This document shows, piece after piece, positions 36,534 through 45,782 of a stretch of 64,000 nucleotides of DNA. The stretch is from Sphingorhabdus sp. (GTDB lineage: Bacteria; Pseudomonadota; Alphaproteobacteria; Sphingomonadales; Sphingomonadaceae). Below the pieces are notes generated by a model. The model was not told the origin of the DNA. It saw only the letters and a program-made list of their open reading frames with translations, and ran no database searches. The translations under genes were made by a program, and so were the position numbers. The first letter of the stretch is position 1. Each line of letters starts with the position of its first letter. Where the stretch lies: contig NZ_JAAVVZ010000006.1 of assembly GCF_023910635.1 (NCBI RefSeq), positions 62,001 to 126,000 on the forward strand, read 5' to 3'.

Positions 36534-37813
36534 AATGGCCAGCACCAATAAATCTTGTTCTCGTCGGTCAGGCCGACGAGGACATGTTCAACACGATCAG
36601 CATAAACGAGCCGATACCGAAGCATTCGCATGGATCCGCTGGGCTGCTCCTCCACCAGCTCAAAAGCTGACGGTTCTTCACCAGACCAAAGATCAATGAC
36701 CCCGCGCACCGGTCCGCCCTTATCGATGGCCGTCTGCAATTCGGGTGCGAAAAAGGCCCGATCGGCAGCGGCACCGCGCCGGATCAACTGCCCGCGGATC
36801 GTTGCAGTCAACTGTGCGTTGCTATCTGCCACCGGATGCAACCCAAGCGGCGTTGAGCCAGGTGCAAACGCCTCAAGGGCAGTCAGCGCCACAGCACGAA
36901 TGGCCCTTGTGGTGCGTGGCGCCAGATTACACAGGGCGATTGCGCCTGTCTTTTGTGAGCGATTGAGAAACGCCATGGCGGTCCAGCCATCATAATGGCC
37001 GGCATGATGGGCGATATGATCCTCGCCCATTGTCTCGACGAACCAGCCGCAGCCATAGGGCGACAAGCGCCCACTCGCGAGCAGAGGGGTGTCAAACAGG
37101 CGTGTATCCGCACCTTCGATCAGATGACGCAGCCAGGCTTGTGCGCCATCAACAGTGAACGCGATATCACCGTCACCGATGACCTCTCGGTCTGCACTGT
37201 CCAGGTCCCCCTTTATTGCCAATGCTGGATCGGCGTTTGCTTGACGGACCCAGTCCGGGCTGGCGACAGCGGAGCCGATCACACCAGTTTTTTGGAATAG
37301 CCGATGCACAGCAGCGCTATAGCTGTCACCCGCTACGGCGGCGATGATGAAACCAAGAAGGATATAATTGGTATTGGAATAGCCCCAGGTTGCCCCCGCT
37401 TCTGCTATTGGCGCGAGCCGAGCATAGTGCGCCATGAAATCAGCGCGGCTTGCGGGAACCACTTCATCATCGGCATAGGCAAGATATTCGGGCAAACCGC
37501 TAGTGTGATTGAGCAACGCCGAAATAGTGCGGCTGTGCCAGGGCTGCGGAGCATCGGGCAGGTAACGACCGAGTGGATAATCAAGGCTCAGCAAGCCTGC
37601 GCGTTCAAGATCAAGTATAACGGCAGCCGTCACATGTTTTCCGGTGGACGCGGCCTGAAACCAGGTCTTAGAGGTCACGGGCAGTTCAGAACCTTGAGCA
37701 TCTTCTCCAAACAGAATCTGCTCTTGTCTGCCGTTGGCGTAAAGTGCCACGCACAGGCCAGGAATGCCAAATGTTTGCGCCATGCGGGCGACAAGGGCAT
37801 GGCTGTCAGACAT
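36530..37813 (-). CDS. Class C beta-lactamase-like serine hydrolase (S12 type)
   Basis: A 427-aa S12-family hydrolase. The active-site SxxK is STGK (near residue 56), the YxN motif is YSN, and the KTG-box position is HHAGH. A C-terminal extension (about 330-427) follows the catalytic domain. The family includes D-aminopeptidases, esterases and the microcystin-pathway peptidase MlrB, all acting on D-residues or unusual amides. No signal peptide is visible, which argues against a resistance beta-lactamase. The ATG at 37813 overlaps soxG by eight bases. Confidence 0.83.
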   Translation of the reverse strand: MSDSHALVARMAQTFGIPGLCVALYANGRQEQILFGEDAQGSELPVTSKTWFQAASTGKHVTAAVILDLERAGLLSLDYPLGRYLPDAPQPWHSRTISALLNHTSGLPEYLAYADDEVVPASRADFMAHYARLAPIAEAGATWGYSNTNYILLGFIIAAVAGDSYSAAVHRLFQKTGVIGSAVASPDWVRQANADPALAIKGDLDSADREVIGDGDIAFTVDGAQAWLRHLIEGADTRLFDTPLLASGRLSPYGCGWFVETMGEDHIAHHAGHYDGWTAMAFLNRSQKTGAIALCNLAPRTTRAIRAVALTALEAFAPGSTPLGLHPVADSNAQLTATIRGQLIRRGAAADRAFFAPELQTAIDKGGPVRGVIDLWSGEEPSAFELVEEQPSGSMRMLRYRLVYADRVEHVLVGLTDENKIYWCWPL

Positions 37814-38261
37814 GGTGCGCCAGCCATTCTGCCAAGTAACGTGCAAAAGGCGCTCCGAAGATGAGCCGAAATTGCTGCTCTTCCCGCCGATGCAACACGA
37901 CCGCAGTTTCGCCCAGTCGCATACGCGCGCAAGTGCCGACAGAAAAGCGCTGCCAGTCGATTGCGATGCCTGCGCTCAGCAGATCAAATACGTTTTCGCC
38001 GGATATGGATAGAGCAACCAGTGCATCCGACATGTCGATTGCATCGGGCCTCGGGCAATGGTTACCGCAAAAGAGCCACTCGCAAGGGCCCATATTTAGC
38101 CACCTGTTCTGTGCTTGTCGGGGACCAGGCAAGCCGGTGAAGTCCGCACCAGGGAGCAATCGCAATCGGGCAAAGCTCAATGCTTCCGCCACGATGACTA
38201 TCCCGTCGCACATGGGAATATCTATGCCCGTCCATGGGGAGGTGGGTTGCCAATCAATCAT
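37806..38261 (-). CDS. soxG: Sarcosine oxidase gamma subunit, short
   Basis: A 151-aa protein overlapping the soxA stop by eight bases and showing SoxG-like traits: a GcvT-like half fold with ARLRLLPGADFTGLPG-type sequence, DMSDALVALSISGENVFDLLSAG and FSVGTCARMRLGETAVVLHRRE. It is shorter than usual SoxG (about 190-210 aa). SoxG forms part of the tetramer interface and the folate site. Confidence 0.8.
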   Translation of the reverse strand: MIDWQPTSPWTGIDIPMCDGIVIVAEALSFARLRLLPGADFTGLPGPRQAQNRWLNMGPCEWLFCGNHCPRPDAIDMSDALVALSISGENVFDLLSAGIAIDWQRFSVGTCARMRLGETAVVLHRREEQQFRLIFGAPFARYLAEWLAHHV

Positions 38262-40926
38262 GGAGCCGCCTGCCGTCCGGATCAAGGAAACAGGGCGCAA
38301 CGATCTTGGCTTCGAATATTTGACCGAGATCGAACAATTTCACTGTTTCGCCAAGGCGCGCGCGGCCCTCGCGAATTCGCGCTAATGCAATGGGTCGTCC
38401 GAGTGTCGGGCTGATGCACGTGCTGGTTACAAAACCACCCGAAGGACAGGGGGCATTGCTGCCCTCCATGATGTGGGCACCGATCGGCAGCGCGTTTGCA
38501 CTTTCCAATCCCACAAGCTGGAGGCGATCCTCCCTGGCGCACGCTGGTCTTAACAATGACCGCCGCCCGACAAAATCTGACGTCTTTTTGGCAATAGCCC
38601 GGCCCAGGCCAATGTCGCCAGGCGTTGTCATGCCATCAGTATCGGCGCCAACATGGACATAGCCCTTCTCGGTGCGCAGCAAGTCCAAGGCCAAAACGCC
38701 AAAGGGTGTGACACCAGCAATGGCCGCCGCCGTTTCCAGCAGGGACTTGACGTATCGCGCTGGCACACTGATTTCGAGTGTTGCCTCGCCTGTATAGCTG
38801 ACCCGCGCCACGCGAACGGGCACGTTACCCAATTGGTCGGCACGAAAATGCATATGTGGCAAGGCTTCAACCGGCAGACCTAGCGCAGTGGCGACCTCGA
38901 TCGCATTCGGTCCACTGAGCGTAACGGTTCCCCATTGCAGTGTGCAATCGAGAACGCGCACATCCCAGCCAGAAAATTCGCATTGCAGCCACTCATCAAG
39001 CATGGCTGCGATCCGCTCTGCGCCGCCGCTTGTCGTATGTAACAGGAAGCGATCTTCGGCCAGACGGATCGCCACGCCATCATCGATTATGACCCCATTC
39101 TCGTCGAGCATCAGGCCATAGCGGATACGGCCAGGATTTAAGGTCGACATCGTGCCTACATAGATAAAGTCGAGAAAGCGGGCCGCGTCCGAGCCCCAGA
39201 CCTCGATCTTGCCCAGTGGTGAAGCGTCGAATAGACCTGCGCTGGTGCGTACTGCTCGTGCTTCACGGATGGCGGCCTCGCCCAAACTCTCACCCGCCTG
39301 CGGATAGGCATCGGGTCGCTGCCAACCATAATCTTCAAAGACAGCGCCGAGCGTCTGGTGCCAGCCATGGGCAGGCAAGAATTTGCGGGGGCGCATCAAA
39401 TTACCGACCCGTGCACCCGAAATCACACCGAAACTGATCGGCGTATAAGGTGGACGAAAGCGCGTCGTGCCGACCGCATCAGGTGTGCGCCCGGTGGCAT
39501 CACCCATCAGCATCAGCCCATTGACGTTGGAAGTCTTGCCCTGGTCAGGACCCATGCCCAGCGTGGTATAGCGTTTCAGATGCTCGACGGACGCATAATT
39601 TTCGCGCGCCGCCAGCATGACATCCGCCGCCGTCACATCATTGGCGAGATCTACGAACGCCTTGCCCTTGGCCCGGCTCTGCCATGGCTGAGTGTTGAGA
39701 TCGAAATCGCCATTGGCGGCCCCAACGCAGCGCACTTGCTGCACCGCTTTGTCAGGCACGAACATCTGGCGCTTGTCACAAAAGCTGATTGATCCACCCG
39801 ATTGTGAGAACAGATGCACCACCGGGCTCCAGCCGCCCGACACAGCGAGCAGGTCACACGCAATTTCGCCCCGGCTGGTCTGCACGGCACGGACCCGCTT
39901 GCGCCCTTTGACGCCGATCACTTCCTCGCCGCGGCGGGTGTCGAGAATAGCCGCTATTTCGATTCCGGCAGCTTCGAATGCAGTGGCATAATCGAAAAGC
40001 CCGTCATTATTGCCGAATAAAGCCACCCTCTTGCCTGCAGCAACCCCAAAGCCATGAGCATAACGTTGCACAGCAGAGGCCAGCATGACCCCAGGAACGT
40101 CATTACCTGGAAATACCAATGGTCGCTCAATAGCGCCTGTTGCGATCACGACTTGCTTGGCCCTGATCTTCCAGAGTCGTTCCTTGGCAACCCCGGATGA
40201 ACAGTCTTCAACCGCAGCGACCAAATTATGATCGTAATAGCCAAATGCCGTTGTTCTTGTGAGGATCGTTAGATTTTCAGTCTGATCGACGTTGATCGCA
40301 TCACCGGCCCACAATGCCCGCCCGCCCAGCTCCGACGACGCCTCAACAAGCATGACGCGCGCACCGCTCTGCGCGGCGTCACGGGCTGCACTGATGCCAG
40401 CCTGGCCGCCGCCAATCACCAACACATCGCAATGGGCATGGCGGTGCTCGTATCGGTCTGGATCGGGCTGCGTGGGTGCCGCGCCGAGCCCTGCTGCCTT
40501 GCGGATCGTGCCTTCAAACAGATGCCAGTGGGGCCACATGAAGGTCTTGTAATAAAATCCTGCCGGCAACAGCCGCGACAGCCTGTCATTGATGGCATAG
40601 AGATCAAAGCCGAGTGATGGCCAGGCATTAACACTGTGCGCCACCAGCCCCTCATAAAGCTCAATCTCGGTCGCCACCCGGTTGGGTGAAAGGTACGCAC
40701 CGATTTCAAGCTGAACGACGGCATTTGGTTCTTCGGCACCGGCTGCAAAAACGCCACGCGGCCGATGATATTTGAAGCTGCGGCCCACCACATCGACACC
40801 ATTGGCAAGCAGGGCCGAGGCGAGCGTGTCGCCAGCAAAGCCCGAAAGGGTGCGGCCATCAAAGCTGAAGCAGAGCGGACGGTTTCGATCAATCCGACCG
40901 CCGCCGGGACGCCGGGCGCCACTCAT
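38254..40926 (-). CDS. soxA: Sarcosine oxidase alpha subunit
   Basis: An 890-aa subunit, somewhat shorter than the usual 965-1000 aa. Order: an N-terminal ferredoxin-like fold (about 1-100, YHRPRGVFAAGAEEPNA), an NAD-binding flavoprotein region (VIGGGQAGISAARDAA near 170), and a C-terminal GcvT-type folate domain (about 490-800, RTSAGLFDASPLGKIEVWG). The tetramer oxidises sarcosine to glycine and transfers the methyl carbon to folate, giving H2O2. The frame is intact. Related secondary N-methyl amines could be the true substrate. Confidence 0.9.
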   Translation of the reverse strand: MSGARRPGGGRIDRNRPLCFSFDGRTLSGFAGDTLASALLANGVDVVGRSFKYHRPRGVFAAGAEEPNAVVQLEIGAYLSPNRVATEIELYEGLVAHSVNAWPSLGFDLYAINDRLSRLLPAGFYYKTFMWPHWHLFEGTIRKAAGLGAAPTQPDPDRYEHRHAHCDVLVIGGGQAGISAARDAAQSGARVMLVEASSELGGRALWAGDAINVDQTENLTILTRTTAFGYYDHNLVAAVEDCSSGVAKERLWKIRAKQVVIATGAIERPLVFPGNDVPGVMLASAVQRYAHGFGVAAGKRVALFGNNDGLFDYATAFEAAGIEIAAILDTRRGEEVIGVKGRKRVRAVQTSRGEIACDLLAVSGGWSPVVHLFSQSGGSISFCDKRQMFVPDKAVQQVRCVGAANGDFDLNTQPWQSRAKGKAFVDLANDVTAADVMLAARENYASVEHLKRYTTLGMGPDQGKTSNVNGLMLMGDATGRTPDAVGTTRFRPPYTPISFGVISGARVGNLMRPRKFLPAHGWHQTLGAVFEDYGWQRPDAYPQAGESLGEAAIREARAVRTSAGLFDASPLGKIEVWGSDAARFLDFIYVGTMSTLNPGRIRYGLMLDENGVIIDDGVAIRLAEDRFLLHTTSGGAERIAAMLDEWLQCEFSGWDVRVLDCTLQWGTVTLSGPNAIEVATALGLPVEALPHMHFRADQLGNVPVRVARVSYTGEATLEISVPARYVKSLLETAAAIAGVTPFGVLALDLLRTEKGYVHVGADTDGMTTPGDIGLGRAIAKKTSDFVGRRSLLRPACAREDRLQLVGLESANALPIGAHIMEGSNAPCPSGGFVTSTCISPTLGRPIALARIREGRARLGETVKLFDLGQIFEAKIVAPCFLDPDGRRLHD

Positions 40927-41198
40927 GCCGCTTGCTCCGGTCTTTGCGCCGTGATTGGATAAACCGCGCGGATCTCATGAGACACCGTATCGCGGATCAC
41001 ATTGAACCAAAGACCGCAACCAAAGCTGTGGCACCATCGCTCGGTCTGGTCACCCTTGGGATTGTCATGACCGAAAAGATACTCCGCCCAGGTCTCACCG
41101 CTGGCGCTTAACGGCGGACGCACGACATGAGCGTCGCCACCGCAGCGAAACTCATGCTCCGGACGAGCTCCACAATGGGGGCACTCAATGTTCAGCAT
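40923..41198 (-). CDS. soxD: Sarcosine oxidase delta subunit
   Basis: A 91-aa zinc protein with the SoxD pattern CPHCGARPEHEF at the start and WAEYLFGHDNPKG, ERWCHSFGCGLWFNVIRDT in the second half; Cys and His residues form the zinc site. Length and sequence are diagnostic. It lies seven bases after soxB and overlaps soxA by four, the usual B-D-A-G order. Confidence 0.93.
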   Translation of the reverse strand: MLNIECPHCGARPEHEFRCGGDAHVVRPPLSASGETWAEYLFGHDNPKGDQTERWCHSFGCGLWFNVIRDTVSHEIRAVYPITAQRPEQAA

Positions 41199-41205
41199 GA
41201 CTTGC

Positions 41206-42456
41206 TCAATGGGGAATACTCGCCGCCGCAGCCTCGTCGATCAGCGCCCCTGTGTCGAAACGATCAAGCCCAAAGGCCGCATTAAGCTCGTGCGGCTCGC
41301 CGGTCGCCATAGTGTGGGCAAGGCAATAGCCGCCGGCGGGGATGGCCTTGAAACCACCCGTACCCCAGCCACAGCTAAGATAGAGGCCCTGTACCGGCGT
41401 TTTGCCAATAATCGGACTTGAATCGTGCACAACATCGCAGACGCCGCCCCAGTGGCGCAGCATCCGCACCCGCGAGAATGTCGGAAACATGGCGAGCATG
41501 CCAGTAATGGTATTTTCGTTAACGGGCAGATTGCCACGCTGGGCATAGCTTGCATAAAGATCAAGCCCGCCGCCGATCACCAGCTCACCCTTGTCAGACT
41601 GACTGAGATAAGTGCCCGTTGCCGGTGAAAGTACAACGGTATCCAATACCGGCTTTAGCGGCTCAGACACCATAGCCTGAAGCGCATAGCTTTTGACCGG
41701 CAGCCGAAAGCCCGCTTTTGCAGCCAGAATCGAACTATGCCCCGCAACGGCAATCCCGATCCGGTTCGATTTGATCGCGCCGCGCGTGGTCTCGACTCCA
41801 GTCACCTGGCCCTGATGGATGGTGAAACCGGTTACTTCGCAATTCTGGATGATATCAACGCCGCGCGCATCCGCCGCGCGGGCATAGCCCCAGGCGACAG
41901 CATCATGCCGCGCCGTCCCACCACGCCGCTGGATCATGCCGCCCCAGATTGGGAAGCGGGCCTGTGGCGAACAGTCGAGTGCCGGCACAAGTTTTGCCAC
42001 CTCGTCGCGGCTCAAGATATCGGCATCAATGCCATTTAATCGCATGGCATTTGCGGAGCGCCGATGCATTTCCATGTCGTGCCGCGAATGCCCAAGGACG
42101 AGCACGCCGCGCTGGCTGAACATGATGTTGAAATTCAGCTCGCTGGACAGTCTTTCATACTGCTTAAGCGAAAATTCGTAAAAGGCCGCGCTTTCAGGAT
42201 AAAAATAGTTGGATCGGATAATGGTCGTGTTGCGCCCGGTATTACCGCCGCCGATCCAGCCTTTTTCAAGCACTGCCACTTTTACAAGGCCATGCACGCG
42301 AACGAGATAATAGGCTGTAGCAAGACCATGCCCTCCGCCTCCGATCACAATCGCGTCATAGGCCGCTGCAGGTTCGGGTGATCGCCAGGCTGGGTCCCAG
42401 TTGCTATGACCTGACAGCGCATTGCGTGCTATGGACAAGGCAGAATAGTGACTCAT
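41206..42456 (-). CDS. soxB: Sarcosine oxidase beta subunit
   Basis: A 416-aa DAO-family flavoprotein with the dinucleotide motif VIGGGGHGLATAYYL (about residues 37-51) and GGTARHDAVAWG (about 179-190), whose His184 fits the position of covalent FMN attachment in heterotetrameric sarcosine oxidases. It holds the amine-oxidising active site. It is the first gene of the long minus-strand operon; the start codon lies four bases from the 36-bp palindromic operator, so the leader is very short. Confidence 0.93.
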   Translation of the reverse strand: MSHYSALSIARNALSGHSNWDPAWRSPEPAAAYDAIVIGGGGHGLATAYYLVRVHGLVKVAVLEKGWIGGGNTGRNTTIIRSNYFYPESAAFYEFSLKQYERLSSELNFNIMFSQRGVLVLGHSRHDMEMHRRSANAMRLNGIDADILSRDEVAKLVPALDCSPQARFPIWGGMIQRRGGTARHDAVAWGYARAADARGVDIIQNCEVTGFTIHQGQVTGVETTRGAIKSNRIGIAVAGHSSILAAKAGFRLPVKSYALQAMVSEPLKPVLDTVVLSPATGTYLSQSDKGELVIGGGLDLYASYAQRGNLPVNENTITGMLAMFPTFSRVRMLRHWGGVCDVVHDSSPIIGKTPVQGLYLSCGWGTGGFKAIPAGGYCLAHTMATGEPHELNAAFGLDRFDTGALIDEAAAASIPH

Positions 42457-42459
42457 GCA

Positions 42460-42495
42460 GGCTTGCTACCATACATATATGTATGGTAGCAAGCC
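42460..42495. promoter_or_regulatory. TetR-type operator 1: perfect 36-bp palindrome
   Basis: The 36 bases are exactly self-complementary, with core CCATACATATATGTATGG in the centre and GCTTGCTA arms outside it. It lies between the divergent soxB and M19 genes and must cover both promoters. The core recurs near 43561, 46475 and 50680. Confidence 0.85.
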
Positions 42496-42514
42496 ATTGA
42501 TGGAGGAACCGGCT

Positions 42515-43519
42515 TTGAAACCAGAAATGCTAGATATCGCACGAGAAATTGTCAGGACCTCATTGGTCTGGGACAATCATGCCTGCATGCCACTGCGCCC
42601 AGAAGATCACAGCTTTCTGCCACAACTGGAGGACGTCCGTGCGTCGGGCGTTAATGTCATCAGCTTGAATGTGGGCTTCGGCCCACAAGGACCCGACGAA
42701 CATCTAGCGATGCTCGACAGTTTCTCCAATTGGGTATCATCGCACTCGGACGACTATCTGTTGATCCAGTCGATTGCGGATGTTGAGACCGCGCAGAAGT
42801 CCAAACGGTTAGGCGTGATATTTGATGTCGAGGGTATGGTGCCGCTGGACAATGGTCGGATCGATCTGGTCGAAGCTTTCCGTACCAGAGGTGTGGGCTG
42901 GATGCTCGTTGCATACAACCGCAATAATGACGCCGGCGGCGGCTGCGCTGAGGAAGAGGATGTTGGGCTGACCGTCTATGGACGCAAAGTCATTGCGGAG
43001 ATGAACCGGGTGGGCATGATTGTCTGTTGTTCCCACACCGGGCACCGGACGGCGATGGAAGTGATGGAGGCATCCTGCGATCCTGTCATTTTCTCGCACT
43101 CCAATGCAAAGGCCATTTGGGACCATTATCGCAATATTCCTGACGAACTAATTAAGGCCTGCGCAGCAACAGGAGGGGTTGTCGGCGTTAACGGGCTGAG
43201 TAGTTTCCTCGGCAATCGCGATGCCTCACCGGGCCGGGTTGCCGAACATATAGACCATATGGTGCAACTCGTTGGTCCAGCGCATGTAGGCATTGGCCTC
43301 GATTATGTCTTTGATCGCAAGGAACTGGAAGAATATCTGGCGACAATGAAAGAGACCTTCCCCAATGATGCATCTTTGCAGGAACCCATGGATTTTGCAC
43401 ATCCGTCCCAAATGGCCGAAATCGCGGCGCATCTGCTTGAGCGTGGCTATTCCGACTCAGATGTTCGTCTGATCCTTGGCGGCAACTGGTTGCGTGTGGC
43501 CGCTGCGGTCTGGCGATAA
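42515..43519 (+). CDS. M19 membrane-dipeptidase family enzyme
   Basis: A 334-aa M19 amidohydrolase from TTG 42515, chosen because GGAGG stands eight bases upstream; the longer reading from ATG 42455 would translate the operator palindrome. Metal and active-site residues are seen in WDNHACMP, DVEGM, CCSHTGHRT, SHSNAKAIWDH and GIGLDYVFD. The usual HxD metal motif is HAC, a variant. M19 enzymes split dipeptides, including those with a C-terminal D-residue. No signal peptide is visible, so it is probably cytosolic. Confidence 0.85.
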   Translation: MKPEMLDIAREIVRTSLVWDNHACMPLRPEDHSFLPQLEDVRASGVNVISLNVGFGPQGPDEHLAMLDSFSNWVSSHSDDYLLIQSIADVETAQKSKRLGVIFDVEGMVPLDNGRIDLVEAFRTRGVGWMLVAYNRNNDAGGGCAEEEDVGLTVYGRKVIAEMNRVGMIVCCSHTGHRTAMEVMEASCDPVIFSHSNAKAIWDHYRNIPDELIKACAATGGVVGVNGLSSFLGNRDASPGRVAEHIDHMVQLVGPAHVGIGLDYVFDRKELEEYLATMKETFPNDASLQEPMDFAHPSQMAEIAAHLLERGYSDSDVRLILGGNWLRVAAAVWR

Positions 43520-43550
43520 ACGGGCCAAGTTTTCCCTTTGGATTATTGCC

Positions 43551-43579
43551 TTGCCCTCGGCCATGCACATATGTATGGA
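43551..43579 (+). promoter_or_regulatory. Promoter and operator 2 before the TonB receptor
   Basis: The operator CCATGCACATATGTATGG (43561-43578) matches the consensus with two changes in the left arm. A candidate -35, TTGCCC (43551-43556), is 17 bases from TATGGA (43574-43579), so the operator would cover the spacer and -10. The same TTGCC-operator layout recurs at 50672. Confidence 0.65.
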
Positions 43580-43628
43580 ATAAACGTACAGGAGTGTATT
43601 GAACAAAATCATCTGATTGGAGGCAGTT

Positions 43629-45767
43629 ATGGGTGGGGAGAAATTTCGTTCAGCGTTTGGAGTGTCAATCATTGCAGTCTGCAGTGCGATGACGGCAGCA
43701 ATGCCTGCTTCCGCGCAAGAAGCAGATGAAGAGCTCAAGGACCGGACCGAGATCGTCGTCACGGCGCAGCGCCGTGAAGAGCGTTTGCAGGATGTACCGA
43801 TCGCGATCAGCGCTGTAACAGCCGAGGACTTTGAGCAGCGCGGCGCGCGGCGGCTTCAGGATTTGCAGTTCAGCATTCCGGGACTCAACATCGTTGAAAC
43901 CAGCCCCGGTTCGGAGCGGCTTCAGATCCGTGGAATCTCCCAGCAGGCTGGCCTGCCGACCGTCGCGACCTATATCGACGAAATGAACATGAACCCGAAC
44001 GCGGTGACCGGCGGCGTCGATATCCGTTCGGTCGACCTTGAGCGGGTGGAAGTGCTGAAAGGTCCGCAGCCGACGCTTTACGGCGAAGGATCAATGGGCG
44101 GGACAATCCGCTATATTACCGCCAATCCCGATCTCGACGATCTGGCAGTGCGCGGCTCCGCTGAAATCGGCACTATCAAGAACGGCAACACCGCCTATCG
44201 CGCTGAAGGCGCGGCTAGTGTGCCGATTGCGCCGGGAACATTCGCGGTGCGTGTGGCTGGTGCTTATGAATATTCCGGCGGCTATATCGACACACCCCGT
44301 GGTGATGACCAGAACGGCACGCGTTACAAAACGGCGCGTATCAAGGCGCTTTTCAAGCCATCAGAGACATTTAACCTTTCAGCGATGTTCATGCACCATG
44401 AATGGGACCAGAAGGACGCGAGCTATGGGTTCGCCGATGGAACCTATAATGTTGCCGGCATCTTCGCGCAGCCGGCGAAAGGTCAATATGATGTGGCGAA
44501 TCTGGTGGGAACGATCGATCTTGGCTTTGCCGACTTCACAAGTTCGACCGGCTACCTGAGCTCCAAGAGTCGGCTCGATGTTTCCTTTCCATTCGCCTTT
44601 CCACTGCCCGGCGGCGTCCTTTTGCCCTTAGGCAGCAGCTCACGTTCCGCCGGCGAGTTCGAACGGTGGACCCAAGAGTTCCGTCTGACGTCTTCCGGTA
44701 CAGGCCCGTTCAAGTGGCTGCTGGGGGCAACATACACGGACGACAAGAGTAAATCCGGTTTTTCAGTTCTGCCTGTGACTACCCCGATCGTGCTGGCACC
44801 CGGCCAGACATCGAAAGCTTGGGCCGTCTATGGCGAAGGTTCATACACCTTGGGCGTCGCCACACTTACTTTGGGCGGTCGTTACTATAGCGACAAGCGG
44901 AGCGATGCGGCGCGAACCACTACGAACACGTTCAATACATTTAATCCGCGCGTCAACCTGTCAGTGGAGACAGGAGACAATGGCCTTATCTATCTAAACG
45001 CCTCGAAAGGCTTTCGAAGTGGTGGCTTCAATACACCTGGGCTATTTGCGCCCGGCGAAGGAACATACGCTCCCGAGAAGTTGTGGACCTATGAGGCCGG
45101 CTTCAAGCAGCAATTCCTGGATCGCGCTCTAAGCCTTGAAGGCGCAGTTTTCTATCACGACTACAATGATATCCAGTCAATCCTGCTGCCAATCGACAAC
45201 TCACCCCGCATCGGGCGAACCATAAACAGCGGCGTTGCTCGGGGCTGGGGCCAGGAACTGTCAATCGTCGCGCGCCCAGACCGCGCGTTTACGGCCACCT
45301 TCGCCGTCGGTCACAATGACCTGTCCTATCGGTCGACCAGTCTTGCAGTCCGGCCCGGAGACAGGCTTGACAACGTGCCCACTTGGACGTGGTCAGCGGC
45401 AGTCGATTATCGCAAGCCCGTAAACGACAAGGTGACACTGTTTGCAAATGCCAGTCTTGCATCAACTTCCGGGTTCACCAGTACCCTGCGTCTCTTCGGT
45501 GATCAGACATTAAATGGAGTGTTTGTACCGGGCCTCAGCATCGTTCAGCGCGATGGAACCCGCTTCCCGACCGTTGTCAGGGCATTGTCGCGTGAGATCG
45601 TCAATGCTAGGATTGGTGCGGATTTTGGCGCAATTACGGCCTATGTATATGGTCAGAATCTGACCAACAATTTTGACTCGGTCTATGCAGGTGGCGTGAT
45701 TCAGGCGAGCCAAGGCGCAAGGCCGCGACCAAGAACATTTGGCGCGGGCTTGTCCTTCAATTTCTGA
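43629..45767 (+). CDS. TonB-dependent outer-membrane receptor
   Basis: A 712-aa receptor with a signal peptide ending near PASAQ, a TonB-box-like EIVVTAQRREERLQDVPIAIS, a plug domain (about 50-160, with VEVLKGPQPTLYGEGSMGGTIRYIT) and a 22-strand barrel ending in LSFNF with a terminal Phe. Such receptors take up ligands too large for porins. GGAGG lies five bases before the ATG. Placement among peptidases makes a peptide-like ligand likely. A clear terminator follows. Confidence 0.92.
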   Translation: MGGEKFRSAFGVSIIAVCSAMTAAMPASAQEADEELKDRTEIVVTAQRREERLQDVPIAISAVTAEDFEQRGARRLQDLQFSIPGLNIVETSPGSERLQIRGISQQAGLPTVATYIDEMNMNPNAVTGGVDIRSVDLERVEVLKGPQPTLYGEGSMGGTIRYITANPDLDDLAVRGSAEIGTIKNGNTAYRAEGAASVPIAPGTFAVRVAGAYEYSGGYIDTPRGDDQNGTRYKTARIKALFKPSETFNLSAMFMHHEWDQKDASYGFADGTYNVAGIFAQPAKGQYDVANLVGTIDLGFADFTSSTGYLSSKSRLDVSFPFAFPLPGGVLLPLGSSSRSAGEFERWTQEFRLTSSGTGPFKWLLGATYTDDKSKSGFSVLPVTTPIVLAPGQTSKAWAVYGEGSYTLGVATLTLGGRYYSDKRSDAARTTTNTFNTFNPRVNLSVETGDNGLIYLNASKGFRSGGFNTPGLFAPGEGTYAPEKLWTYEAGFKQQFLDRALSLEGAVFYHDYNDIQSILLPIDNSPRIGRTINSGVARGWGQELSIVARPDRAFTATFAVGHNDLSYRSTSLAVRPGDRLDNVPTWTWSAAVDYRKPVNDKVTLFANASLASTSGFTSTLRLFGDQTLNGVFVPGLSIVQRDGTRFPTVVRALSREIVNARIGADFGAITAYVYGQNLTNNFDSVYAGGVIQASQGARPRPRTFGAGLSFNF

Positions 45768-45782
45768 CGAAACGGCTATTCT

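Noticed and set aside
36530-37813. Antibiotic-resistance beta-lactamase
   Set aside because: SxxK and YxN motifs are present, but there is no signal peptide and the gene is embedded in a catabolic operon, so a cytosolic peptidase/esterase is more likely.
42455-42514. ATG start of the M19 gene at 42455
   Set aside because: It would translate the palindromic operator; TTG 42515 has a well-spaced GGAGG.
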